Part shown: positions 44,424 through 53,320 of the stretch, in pieces
How positions within the stretch are numbered: the first letter of the stretch is position 1
Layout of the letters: each line of letters starts with the position of its first letter
Source: Methylotenera_A sp040387515
GTDB taxonomy: Bacteria > Pseudomonadota > Gammaproteobacteria > Burkholderiales > Methylophilaceae
DNA length: 64,000 nt
Direction: 5' to 3'
Assembly (NCBI GenBank): GCA_040387515.1
Contig: JAZKDP010000007.1
Location: 186,001-250,000, forward strand
The notes under the pieces: generated by a model
Databases searched by the model: none
Seen by the model: only the letters and a program-made list of their open reading frames with translations
What the model was told of the DNA's origin: nothing
Translations under genes and position numbers: made by a program

Positions 44424-45137
44424 ATGAAAACTAAACTCGGTTACATCGCGCTTGGGCTGATGGTTTTGGCTTCTATTTTGGGTATGACGTTGCGCCCGAC
44501 ACATAAAATAGCGAGTGAAAATGCAAAAATCCAACTAGAGCAATTGGTACCGCATAGCTTCGCTAATTGGCGCATGGAAGATACCGTTACACAATTGGTG
44601 AATCCGCAAACAGAAGCAGCAATCAATAAAATCTATGCACAGACGCTTTCACGCACTTATGTAAATGCCAATGGTGAACGAATCATGCTATCGATTGCTT
44701 ATGGTGAAGATCAAAGCGATAGCGTGGGCGCGCATTTGCCGGAAGGTTGTTATGGCGGACAAGGTTTCACAATTTCAGATATTACGCGTACAACATTAAC
44801 TGGCTTATCAAACTCAACTGCACCTAGAAGTGAGATTCCTGTCACCAGATTGATGGCAGTAAACGGTAATCGCATTGAGCCTATTACTTATTGGCTGAGA
44901 ACTGGCCATGAAGTCGCTTATCCAGATTGGGATACTAAACTGGTTAAGATGAAATATGCACTGCAAGGCAGTATTCCAGATGGTTTGCTGGTACGCGTGT
45001 CTAATCTGGTGGAGTCAAACGATTATGCAGAGTCGACACGTGCGTATGCATTACAAGGGCAGTTTATTGCAGAGATGCTAAAAGCACTTTCACCCAGCTA
45101 CCAATTGCAAATGGTCGGCGATAGTACTAAGCGCTAG
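44424..45137 (+). CDS. epsI: EpsI family exosortase-associated protein
   Basis: This 237-residue, probably periplasmic protein is anchored by an N-terminal helix (MKTKLGYIALGLMVLASILGMTL). It has the conserved EpsI/DUF3485 features: HSFANWRMED, VYAQTLSRTYVNANGERIMLSIAYGEDQSD, HLPEGCYGGQGF around residue 104 (H-x-P-E-x-C-Y), and ITYWLRTGHEV. The family accompanies exosortases and is sometimes fused to them. Its biochemical role is not established; a peptidase or processing partner is often suggested. It ends the conserved eps block, and polysaccharide assembly genes follow. Confidence 0.92.
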   Translation: MKTKLGYIALGLMVLASILGMTLRPTHKIASENAKIQLEQLVPHSFANWRMEDTVTQLVNPQTEAAINKIYAQTLSRTYVNANGERIMLSIAYGEDQSDSVGAHLPEGCYGGQGFTISDITRTTLTGLSNSTAPRSEIPVTRLMAVNGNRIEPITYWLRTGHEVAYPDWDTKLVKMKYALQGSIPDGLLVRVSNLVESNDYAESTRAYALQGQFIAEMLKALSPSYQLQMVGDSTKR

Positions 45138-45173
45138 TGTTGCCATGTCAATTATTATTTCCAATAGCACACA

Positions 45174-46712
45174 GTGAGCTCGCCCTATTCAAAAGACAGT
45201 GTTCGGCAAGGCTTCTTACATTACCTTTTAGGTAGAGGGCTTGGTGGAATTGCAGGGTTTGCAATAGTCATATTAATGGCGCGCTATATGGATGTGACCA
45301 GTTACGCGGGCTTTACAGCCCTAACTGGATTAATCGCATTTGCAGGTGTTTTGGCAGGCTTGGGTTTAGATAGAACCATCTCACGATATTTGCCCGAAGC
45401 AAGGCTAGAGCGCAGTGTTGACGAGTTAGAACGATTTATCTGGCAATTAACAGCAGTTAAATTAGCTACGTCACTCTTAGTGTGCTTATTAATCTTTGTC
45501 TTTTGGCAACCGATTTTATCGATATTTAATGATGTCAAACTGACGTATTTTCCTGTTTCACTAGCGTGCTTTATTGTGGCAGAAACGCTATTTCAGCATT
45601 TTTCATCTGTGTTTCAATCGCTGATTCAGCAAAAAGCGCTAACGCGAATTTTAGTGGTGCAATGGGCGGGTAGATTAATGATGATTTTTGTCATGATGCT
45701 AAACAGTCGTCATATAAATCTTGAAGAAGCGCTTTGGATAATGGCTTTACCAGAGATGATTGGCTTGATTGCATTTGTAATCATCCATAAAAAATACCTA
45801 ATAGCCTTAAAACGGTCACAGTTAGATGCCGCTTCAAATAACACATCAACAATCTGGCCGGACTGGCCAGAGATCACAAAGATGTCTGCAAACAACTATG
45901 GCTTTATGCTATTGGCGGCACCACCGCAAGGTTATTTTATGAAAATGCTAGCCGCTACATTTCTCCCTACACAAATGGTTGCGGCCTATGGTTTCTTTAT
46001 CAATATTGCAGAAAAAGTCAGGCAATACATACCACTGCATTTTATGTACAACATGATAGAGCCGGTCATGGTCGGCAACTATCTCAAAAACAGGGATTTC
46101 GCTGCTCTGACAAAGCGTTGTCAATGGTTATACAAGTCTAATTTGTTACTGTTGATTCCAGCAATTGCCTGGGTTGCAGCTGCGGGTACCTACATTATTG
46201 CAGCGTTGACAGCTGGTAAATATCACGATGAATTATGGATATTGCTGGTGGTGATGTTGCAACTAACTATCGGTAGTCATGTCGTGCTGCTGCAATTAAT
46301 CCTAAACTCGGTTGGGAAAAGCATTTTATTGGTGCGCGCTGGTTTTTTTAGCCTGATTGGCATGCTCATCTATTGGGGGTTAGCTCAGTCTATTCACGCC
46401 TATTTATTATTGCTAGGACCGTTAGTATTTTCGCTTATTTGTAATACGTACATCATATATTCGCTTAAAAATGTAGGTTATTCATACAGCATATCTATAA
46501 AGCAATTTTTAGGTATCGGATTGGCGGGCTTGTTTGCATTTTTGGTGGTTTTTGTAGTTAGAGACGAGTTATCCATCCACATACAAAGCCCAGCCGTCGT
46601 TTCTTTAGTGAGTGGGTTAATTATGATGTTGGCTTATTTACCAGGTTTATATTTTTATAAAGTTATTACGCCTGCTGAAATTCAGTTTTTACGTTCACTC
46701 AAATCGAAATAG
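45174..46712 (+). CDS. Oligosaccharide flippase (Wzx/MOP family)
   Basis: This 512-residue polytopic protein has about 12-14 membrane helices. The N-terminus YLLGRGLGGIAGFAIVILMARYMDVTSYAGF is the classic Wzx/polysaccharide synthase opening, and GLDRTISRYLPEA follows. It should flip the undecaprenyl-linked repeat unit across the inner membrane. GTG is taken as the start because the only nearby ATG runs into a stop within ten codons; no clear ribosome site is seen. The next gene follows after 14 bp. Confidence 0.9.
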   Translation: MSSPYSKDSVRQGFLHYLLGRGLGGIAGFAIVILMARYMDVTSYAGFTALTGLIAFAGVLAGLGLDRTISRYLPEARLERSVDELERFIWQLTAVKLATSLLVCLLIFVFWQPILSIFNDVKLTYFPVSLACFIVAETLFQHFSSVFQSLIQQKALTRILVVQWAGRLMMIFVMMLNSRHINLEEALWIMALPEMIGLIAFVIIHKKYLIALKRSQLDAASNNTSTIWPDWPEITKMSANNYGFMLLAAPPQGYFMKMLAATFLPTQMVAAYGFFINIAEKVRQYIPLHFMYNMIEPVMVGNYLKNRDFAALTKRCQWLYKSNLLLLIPAIAWVAAAGTYIIAALTAGKYHDELWILLVVMLQLTIGSHVVLLQLILNSVGKSILLVRAGFFSLIGMLIYWGLAQSIHAYLLLLGPLVFSLICNTYIIYSLKNVGYSYSISIKQFLGIGLAGLFAFLVVFVVRDELSIHIQSPAVVSLVSGLIMMLAYLPGLYFYKVITPAEIQFLRSLKSK

Positions 46713-46726
46713 AAAAGTTAATAACG

Positions 46727-47827
46727 ATGATAAAAGTGATGAAATGCATCAAAAGGTTAATCAAAGACTTAACGATAAAATTTAATTTTTACATTAAGTT
46801 AATGGTTAATAGAACTTCTGAGCCGAGAATATTTTATTTAATGGGCTTAGGTAATAAGTTCCCTAATTTGGGCGATCAAGCTCAAGCTGCGGCTATCCCA
46901 CTATGGTTTAAAAAGCATTTTTCGATGCCTGTGATTGAAGTTAAAAATTACGAAATTTATCAATGTTTACCACTATTGAAGAAGCATATTAAAGATAACG
47001 ATATCGTCTTTTTGCACAGCGGCGGCAATTTTGGAGATGATTGGTATCAAACACAGTTAGATAGAGAACTTATTATTACTGGCTTGAGCAACAATAAAAT
47101 TGTTCAATTACCGCAAACTATTTTTTACAGTCAAACAGAGTCAGGCCAAAGTGCACTAAAGATGAGTCAACAAGTGATTCAAGCGCATCCAGCATTGTTG
47201 CTATTTGGTCGCGATTTTCAATCCACGGCACTTGCTAGACAAGTATTCGAAACGACTAAAATTCATTCTAAGCCAGATATGGTGCTGTCACTGCAAGATT
47301 TCGTGAAAGATAATTTGCCTTTAGATAATTCATTCAATCGCGGTGGTTTCAAGAAAATATTACTCATTTTACGTAATGACAAAGAGGGTATTTATAACGC
47401 GGAAGTGAAACAAGAAATATCCAAATCACTGACCAATCTTGGATATGAGGCGACTATCTGGGACACGGATGTGCATGATGTCTTTCCAGATAAAAAAAAA
47501 TTATCAACGATTGTGAAGTATCTAAAGTTTATTGCATCTTTTGATGCAGTAGTAACGGATCGTTATCACGGATTAATTTTTTCGGTATTAGTAAAAAAAC
47601 CATGCGTGGTGATGAAAACTCACAATCATAAACTGACCAGTGCATTTGATTGGTTTGATGGTGTCAACTTTACGAAGCGCGCTGACACGTTTGAGGATAT
47701 CAAAACTGCATTGACTGATTTGCAAAAGCTGACGGAATACCTAGCACCCAACTGGAATGAAAAATATTTTGACCTAATGGCTGAAGAAGTGAAATTTTTT
47801 CTAAAGCATGAAGGATTGAATAAATGA
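46727..47827 (+). CDS. Polysaccharide pyruvyl transferase family protein
   Basis: This 366-residue protein of the PS_pyruv_trans fold is related to GT-B enzymes. Motifs: YLMGLGNKFPNLGDQAQAAAIPLW (N-terminal GD motif), VFLHSGGNFGDDWY (~100), QLPQTIFY, and C-terminal VVTDRYHGLIFSVLVKKPCVVM, the signature DRxHG. These enzymes add ketal-linked pyruvate from PEP to sugars, making the polymer acidic. The sequence also resembles exopolysaccharide pyruvyltransferases such as ExoV. It overlaps the next gene by 4 bp (ATGA). Substrate sugar unknown. Confidence 0.88.
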   Translation: MIKVMKCIKRLIKDLTIKFNFYIKLMVNRTSEPRIFYLMGLGNKFPNLGDQAQAAAIPLWFKKHFSMPVIEVKNYEIYQCLPLLKKHIKDNDIVFLHSGGNFGDDWYQTQLDRELIITGLSNNKIVQLPQTIFYSQTESGQSALKMSQQVIQAHPALLLFGRDFQSTALARQVFETTKIHSKPDMVLSLQDFVKDNLPLDNSFNRGGFKKILLILRNDKEGIYNAEVKQEISKSLTNLGYEATIWDTDVHDVFPDKKKLSTIVKYLKFIASFDAVVTDRYHGLIFSVLVKKPCVVMKTHNHKLTSAFDWFDGVNFTKRADTFEDIKTALTDLQKLTEYLAPNWNEKYFDLMAEEVKFFLKHEGLNK

Positions 47828-48522
47828 GCTTGCATAAAAACAAACTTATATATGGTTTTATATTGATTCTAGCCGGCGTATTCGCTTACTTTTTTTTGGT
47901 GGAAAGTTTAGATAAGCCTTCTGAACGAACAGTCTTTTTGCCGCTTAATTTAGTTGAGTCGAAAGAGTTATTCAAAGACACCAATGGCGAGGAGTGGTTA
48001 TTGATGTCGCCTTATCAAGATAAAAAAGATTTAACCTTTACTAAAGCACATATTTTATTTAAGACGTTAGCCGAAACAAAAGACGAATGGGATTACATTT
48101 ATTTAGACACGAATAAATATGAATGGAAAAATTACTCTTGGCATTTCAAGATGATTAGATTCACAGAGTTTCGTGAATTTGCCTTTAACTTTAGAAACCA
48201 AGATTTTGATAATCGGTACAGATACCGTTTTGAGGAAAATAAGATATTTTTTGATAAAAAAGTAGATGGGATATGGACGAATAACATCGCATCTACTCCT
48301 TTTAAAATGAATTTGTCTCAACCCTATCAAGTAAAGATTGATAGTTATGGATCACTATTTAGATGCTGGGTTGATGGCAAGCTGATGTTGGAAAATGTAG
48401 ACACCGATATCGCGAAAGGGTCTATTTCCATCATTTTGTGGGAAGACAATGGCAAGACGGATATTAATGCTACTGTTTATGATAATCGCGTTGTTGAGTT
48501 AATTAAACCGCAGGTGCCTTGA
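47824..48522 (+). CDS. Membrane-anchored protein with beta-sandwich-like ectodomain, unknown
   Basis: The protein is 232 residues. A single N-terminal membrane helix (~8-27, KLIYGFILILAGVFAYFFLV) anchors it. The remaining ~200 residues are rich in Trp, Tyr, Asp and Lys with beta-type patterning. Stretches such as YSWHFKMIRFTEFREFAFNFRNQ, YQVKIDSYGSLFRCWVDGKLMLENVDTDIAKGSISIILWED recall the concanavalin-like fold of DUF1080/LamG sugar-binding or glycosidase domains. The VDG-K-x-L / G-x-I-x-I-x-L-W pattern is typical there. It is coupled by ATGA to the pyruvyltransferase, so it may bind or modify the polymer on the periplasmic side. I do not recognise a named family. Confidence 0.6.
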   Translation: MSLHKNKLIYGFILILAGVFAYFFLVESLDKPSERTVFLPLNLVESKELFKDTNGEEWLLMSPYQDKKDLTFTKAHILFKTLAETKDEWDYIYLDTNKYEWKNYSWHFKMIRFTEFREFAFNFRNQDFDNRYRYRFEENKIFFDKKVDGIWTNNIASTPFKMNLSQPYQVKIDSYGSLFRCWVDGKLMLENVDTDIAKGSISIILWEDNGKTDINATVYDNRVVELIKPQVP

Positions 48523-48525
48523 TTA

Positions 48526-49683
48526 ATGATTTCTCGGCATCAGAAAACCTGCATTGTAGTGATTTGTTTTGATGAAAATCAACCGGGTTATTTAGATTTT
48601 TCCTATCGAATTGCGGCTCTTTCAAAGGCATACCAGTTAACGGTTATTAGTCATGGTGAGATTACACAACCAGAACTGCTGTTTGATAACGTCCGCTATA
48701 ACACGTTAGATAGACGTAATGGAAAGCTGGGCTGGATGCGCTATATCGTAAAATGCGCGATATTTATTAGGCAGCAAAAGCCAGATGTGGTTGTCTTGCT
48801 GCATTCCGCGATGGCGCCTATTGCTTTGTTGGTGCGTAAAATTCCCACCTGTTTATATTGGAATGAGCATCCAACTAATCTCATGCATATGCCAGTCCAG
48901 TTTGCACCTATTCGCAAACTGGTCACCCATTTATTGCATCAGTTTATATTTTTTGGGGCAAAGAAATCTACTTTAGTGATGCCAATTGGAGAAGATCACC
49001 AAGAAGATTTAGCCAAGCATGGGGTTTTAATACAGAAAATACGCATGATTTATATGGGCGTTTCGGCAGATTTTTTGCCAGCTAATCTTCGAGTTGAGCA
49101 TAATCAGGCTAGCCATAATGACAGTATTATTAGGCTAATCTATGTAGGTACTGTGAGTGAGTCGCGTGGCCGAGATGTGATGCTGGATGCGATGAAACTA
49201 ATCGCAGATAAGCAGTTAAAACTGCACTTGACGATTGTAGGTGCCAACGCAGATGAGTTGATCTATTGTCGGCAACGCATTAGTGCTTTGTCACTACAGA
49301 GATATATAACGGTTATCGGCAAAGTTTCCGGCAGTGAAGTACCCTCATATTTGGCACAAGCAGATGTCGCCATCTGTTTATGGCAAGCCAGTCAGTGGAA
49401 TCAATTTAATCCACCCACTAAACTATTTGAATATTTGGTTGCTGGCTTACCCGTGCTTGCCAGCAACATACGTACTCATACACGATATGTTCATGATGGA
49501 TATAACGGTTTTGTTTTTGAATACACTGCGCAATTGTTAGCATGTGCTTTAGAGAATCTACAGGGTAAAAACGATGCGATACCCGCTATGCAACAACACG
49601 CGTTGCATTCAGGTCAGCAATATTTGTGGCCAAAGTTAGAACCGATATTTTTGACTGCAATAAACGAAGCAGCCACGACATGA
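48526..49683 (+). CDS. Glycosyltransferase family 4
   Basis: This 385-residue GT-B fold enzyme has an N-terminal domain (TCIVVICFDENQPGYLDFSYRIAAL ... KPDVVVLLHSAMAPIALL) and a C-terminal domain starting IRLIYVGTVSESRGRDVMLDAMKLI (~205). The donor-site region reads LAQADVAICLWQASQWNQFNPPTKLFEYLVAGLPVLASN, in which the usual first Glu of E-x7-E is shifted (PPTKLFEYLVAGLP). This variant is common in GT4 subgroups. It has no signal peptide and is cytoplasmic. Its stop overlaps the polymerase start (ATGA). Linkage unknown. Confidence 0.87.
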   Translation: MISRHQKTCIVVICFDENQPGYLDFSYRIAALSKAYQLTVISHGEITQPELLFDNVRYNTLDRRNGKLGWMRYIVKCAIFIRQQKPDVVVLLHSAMAPIALLVRKIPTCLYWNEHPTNLMHMPVQFAPIRKLVTHLLHQFIFFGAKKSTLVMPIGEDHQEDLAKHGVLIQKIRMIYMGVSADFLPANLRVEHNQASHNDSIIRLIYVGTVSESRGRDVMLDAMKLIADKQLKLHLTIVGANADELIYCRQRISALSLQRYITVIGKVSGSEVPSYLAQADVAICLWQASQWNQFNPPTKLFEYLVAGLPVLASNIRTHTRYVHDGYNGFVFEYTAQLLACALENLQGKNDAIPAMQQHALHSGQQYLWPKLEPIFLTAINEAATT

Positions 49684-51185
49684 TACTTGCACAAAGCGCT
49701 CAAAATATCTGGTTTAAAGTAGTCTTTATTGCTATCGCAAGCTTTCTAGCCGTTGGGTTCGGCTTAATCTCTGTCACCAATAACCCTATTTTTATCGGCT
49801 TAGCGGTGGGCATGGTGTTAGGTATATTTTTGTTGGCTATGCCTAAAAAAATCATTTGGCTAGTCATTTTTCTTGGGCTTGCAACGCCGGCTTTGCTAGA
49901 TATGGCTGGGCATGGATTTTCCAGAATGTTATGGGCAATCTCAATGTTGGCTTTGTTGTTATGGGTTCCTGGTACGTTCTATTTGATTCGTTTAAATCCC
50001 AAACAAGAAAAACATGTGCCTTTGTTTATTTGGATGGCAGGGATTTTTGTCATCTATGCGTTGATAGCATCAGTGATTAACATGCATTCTTTTGGCGAAT
50101 TATTTGGTGGTTTCAAACGATATTTTCAGGCATTTGGCTTGATGTTGGCATTGGCAACGATGATGCTAAGCAGAAAAGATTTTGATGGATGGTTAAAGTT
50201 ATTACTGGGGATTGCATTATTACAACTGCCGTTTGCTTTATTTGAACGGTTTGTCTTAGTGACGTTAAGGGGTGGTATCGCAGCTGGCGGCGAGGCAACC
50301 GATGTGGTGGCAGGAACGATGGGAGCAAACCTGAAAGGTGGTAGCCCTAACGCCATTATGGTGACTTTTGTACTGATTGCGTTTGCCTTTGTATTTTCGC
50401 GTTGGAAAGAAAAGTTAATCTCTACGTCACAGTTATTCCTACTTAGTTTGCTTTTATTAACACCGTTAGTATTAGGAGAAACCAAAGTCGTCGTTGTTAT
50501 GTTGCCCATATTAGCGTTGGTTTTGCTACGTAAAGATATTAAAAAAGACCCATTAAAGTATCTACCTATATTTATAAGCTTGTTATTTATAACCGTTGCA
50601 TTCGGCTATATTTATGTGTACTACATGCTAGATAGCACATTTGTGGAAGCTTTTAGAGGCACCATTTCCTACAATATTGGCAATGTGGGATACGGTAAAT
50701 TACTACTCAATCGAACAAGTGCAATGACATTTTGGTGGGAGTTGCATAGCTGGGCTGATCCAATAAACTTCCTGCTAGGTCACGGACTAGGAAGTTCTTA
50801 TGGTTCTGGTCAGGATGCGGGGAGTATGGCGCGAATGTATCCCGGCTATGGCATTAACTTAACCACTGTTTCAAGTATTCTTTGGGATCTAGGTTTGGTT
50901 GGCTTGGTATTTTATATCAGCGTTTTTGTGGCTGCCTGGGTACAGGTTGGCAATATTTGGAAGAGAACGCAGAGTCATAAAATTAAAGCGGACTGCATGG
51001 CAATCCAAGCGGGGATCTCACTTACTTTCCTGTTTCTTATATATTCAGATAGCCAAGTTAATTTGTTGGTACATGAAATTATTATTGCTGTGATGTTGGG
51101 CTATGCGGCTTTTTTATACCAAGAACAGTCTCAAGAGCCGAGTATAGATAAGGATAAGCACCAAGACGAACAGGTAGTTAGTTAA
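49680..51185 (+). CDS. O-antigen ligase/polymerase-like membrane protein (Wzy-type)
   Basis: This 501-residue protein has about 11-12 membrane helices and a large extracytoplasmic loop at ~335-400 (YVYYMLDSTFVEAFRGTISY ... WWELHSWADPINFLLGHGLGSSYGSGQDAG), the usual layout of Wzy/WaaL. It should polymerise repeat units in the periplasm. I start it at ATG 49680 because it overlaps the upstream stop by ATGA; an in-frame GTG at 49626 would extend it over the previous gene and is less likely. The next gene begins with GTG one base after its stop. Confidence 0.82.
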   Translation: MILAQSAQNIWFKVVFIAIASFLAVGFGLISVTNNPIFIGLAVGMVLGIFLLAMPKKIIWLVIFLGLATPALLDMAGHGFSRMLWAISMLALLLWVPGTFYLIRLNPKQEKHVPLFIWMAGIFVIYALIASVINMHSFGELFGGFKRYFQAFGLMLALATMMLSRKDFDGWLKLLLGIALLQLPFALFERFVLVTLRGGIAAGGEATDVVAGTMGANLKGGSPNAIMVTFVLIAFAFVFSRWKEKLISTSQLFLLSLLLLTPLVLGETKVVVVMLPILALVLLRKDIKKDPLKYLPIFISLLFITVAFGYIYVYYMLDSTFVEAFRGTISYNIGNVGYGKLLLNRTSAMTFWWELHSWADPINFLLGHGLGSSYGSGQDAGSMARMYPGYGINLTTVSSILWDLGLVGLVFYISVFVAAWVQVGNIWKRTQSHKIKADCMAIQAGISLTFLFLIYSDSQVNLLVHEIIIAVMLGYAAFLYQEQSQEPSIDKDKHQDEQVVS

Positions 51186-52403
51186 GTGCATATTTTGCTT
51201 TTAACCGCTGAACAATGGCCTACGCATAGAGCAGATATCCGCGTGCTATTTGGAAAATATCTACCGCGTTTTGGCATTACTTGCGATTTAGTTACAGAGC
51301 AAGACTTAAATAATATTGAACAAGCAGCTTGGCCAGCTGGCAAAGCGTTGTTATGCAAGGTGCCCAAAAATCGCGCTGGGCAATATATCGTTAAATTTCT
51401 GCACCAATGTAAGGTGTTAATCACCAGCGATTATGCTAACTATCAGGCCATACAAGTGCGCGATATGACATTGATCGCGCTGGTGGCGATAGTGATGAGC
51501 AAGCTTAAAAAACGCCCATTTTATTATTGGCTATCTTATCCGCAGTCAGAAGGCCAAATAGAGCGCGCAAAAGCGAGAGGCATTAGGGCTGGAATGCGTT
51601 ATTGCTTTCCGTTACTACAAGGTTGGATTGGCCAGCAACTGCTATATAAAATCATTCTGCCTAATGCGCATCATGTTTTTGTGCAAAGTCAAAACATGCT
51701 TGAAATGCTGGCGCGAAAAGGCGTGCCAGCTAAAAAAATGACACCAGTGCCAATGGGCGTCGATTTAGAAGCCACACAACAAAATCCCGTGCCGAGTGAC
51801 CATCCATTTCTAATCGGTAAACGTGTTTTGGTTTATTTGGGTACTTTAGATAGAGTCAGGCAAATCGAGATTCTTTTTGGTATGTTGAGCTTGGTGCTTA
51901 AACAGGTGCCAAATGCGGTGCTGGTATTGGCGGGCGATACTGAAGATGCAGATCATCGTGCTTGGCTTAAACAGCAAGCAGAAAAAATGGGCGTTTCCGA
52001 ACATGTTCTGTGGACAGGCTGGCTGCCGATGGTAGAAGCTTGGCGTTATGTGGCGGCTGCAGAAATCGGCTTATCGCCTATACCTCGTGGTTATTTGCTA
52101 GATATGGGATCGCCAACAAAAGCAGTCGAATACATGGCACTCGGCATACCCGTTGTAATGAACGATAACCCTGATCAAGTATTTGTAGCGCAAGAAAGTG
52201 GTGCAAATACTTGTGTGCCGTTAGATGCCGAAAATTTCGCAAATGTAACAGTCAGCTTGCTGTACGACGCCCCACTTAGGGCAAGCATGCAAGAAAAAGG
52301 TATTGCCTATGTTAATCAGGTGAGAGGTTACCAGCAGCTTGCAGCAACTCTATCCGCGCAATATCTCCATACACTTTCTAATACAGATTATTTTCACAAA
52401 TGA
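51186..52403 (+). CDS. Glycosyltransferase family 4
   Basis: The protein is 405 residues. The N-terminal half is MHILLLTAEQWPTHRADIRVLFGKYLPRFGITCDLV, and it also contains PFYYWLSYPQSE. The C-terminal half begins KRVLVYLGTLDRVRQIEILFGMLSLVL (~215), with WTGWLPMVEAWRYVAAAEIGLSPIPRG and SPTKAVEYMALGIPVVMND, the donor-site motif of GT4. The GTG start is adjacent to the polymerase stop. The stop overlaps the next gene by ATGA. Typical cytoplasmic enzyme extending the lipid-linked repeat; specificity unknown. Confidence 0.88.
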   Translation: MHILLLTAEQWPTHRADIRVLFGKYLPRFGITCDLVTEQDLNNIEQAAWPAGKALLCKVPKNRAGQYIVKFLHQCKVLITSDYANYQAIQVRDMTLIALVAIVMSKLKKRPFYYWLSYPQSEGQIERAKARGIRAGMRYCFPLLQGWIGQQLLYKIILPNAHHVFVQSQNMLEMLARKGVPAKKMTPVPMGVDLEATQQNPVPSDHPFLIGKRVLVYLGTLDRVRQIEILFGMLSLVLKQVPNAVLVLAGDTEDADHRAWLKQQAEKMGVSEHVLWTGWLPMVEAWRYVAAAEIGLSPIPRGYLLDMGSPTKAVEYMALGIPVVMNDNPDQVFVAQESGANTCVPLDAENFANVTVSLLYDAPLRASMQEKGIAYVNQVRGYQQLAATLSAQYLHTLSNTDYFHK

Positions 52404-53320
52404 TACAACCTATATTCACACTATTTACGCCCACTTATAATCGTGCACATACCTTGCACCGCGTTTGGGATAGCCTGCAAGCGCAAACCTTTCGTGATTT
52501 TGAGTGGGTCATTGTGGATGATGGCTCAACGGATAACACGCAGCAACTGATTAGACAGTGGGAGAAACTAGCAGATTTTCCTATTATTTATAGGTTACAA
52601 CCTAATTTAGGCAAACACATCGCTTTTAACAAAGGTGTAAATTTAGCTAAGAGCAGCTTATTTTTGCCCATTGATTCTGACGACGCATTTTTACCTGATG
52701 CCTTAGAGAAAATGTGGTATTGGTGGCAACAGATACCTGAATCTGAACGGCATCAATTCACAGGGATTGTCACTTTATGCCAGTTTGAAAATGGCGAAGT
52801 GTGTGGCAATTTATTTCATGAAAGCCCCTTAGATACTAATGCTTTAGATTTGCAGTATAAATATAAAAAAAAGGGTGAAACTTGGGGTTTTCATCGTACG
52901 GAAATATTAAAGCAATATCCTTTCCCTTCAGACTCAGCCGTACGTTTTGTGCCAGAAAATATTGTGTGGGATGCGATTGCAAGCCAATACAAAATTCGCT
53001 GTATTAATGAACCGCTCAGGATTTTTTATCAAGACTCAGGCAATCAAATCACCAAAGCAAATCCGCAAAAAAAAGCACTGGTTAAAGATTACTTTTTACA
53101 AATGATCAACAGAGATTTCAATTATTTTTTTGATGACCCGCTTACTTTTTTAAAAAGGGCAGTGCTTTATGTCCGCTACAGTTTTCATGCGGGTGATACA
53201 GATTTTTTAAGTCCAGCAAAGTTCAGCAGTTCAGGCGCTTACCTATTATGTAGTCTGGCTGTTGTGCCTGGATTTACGGTATTTTGTGCAGATTATTTTC
53301 GTAGGATAAGCAATTTATGA
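52400..53320 (+). CDS. Glycosyltransferase family 2
   Basis: This 306-residue GT-A fold enzyme has the N-terminus FTLFTPTYNRAHTLHRVWDSLQAQTFRDFEWVIVDDGSTDNT, the standard GT2 opening with the first Asp pair. The DxD-type metal site is in SSLFLPIDSDDAFLPDALEKM (~93-113). ETWGFHRTEILKQYPFP and FVPENIVWDAIASQYKIRCINEPLRIFYQD match a known subfamily of GT2 with a ~300-residue length. No membrane helices except a weak C-terminal one. It is coupled by 4-bp overlaps to genes on both sides. Confidence 0.9.
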   Translation: MIQPIFTLFTPTYNRAHTLHRVWDSLQAQTFRDFEWVIVDDGSTDNTQQLIRQWEKLADFPIIYRLQPNLGKHIAFNKGVNLAKSSLFLPIDSDDAFLPDALEKMWYWWQQIPESERHQFTGIVTLCQFENGEVCGNLFHESPLDTNALDLQYKYKKKGETWGFHRTEILKQYPFPSDSAVRFVPENIVWDAIASQYKIRCINEPLRIFYQDSGNQITKANPQKKALVKDYFLQMINRDFNYFFDDPLTFLKRAVLYVRYSFHAGDTDFLSPAKFSSSGAYLLCSLAVVPGFTVFCADYFRRISNL

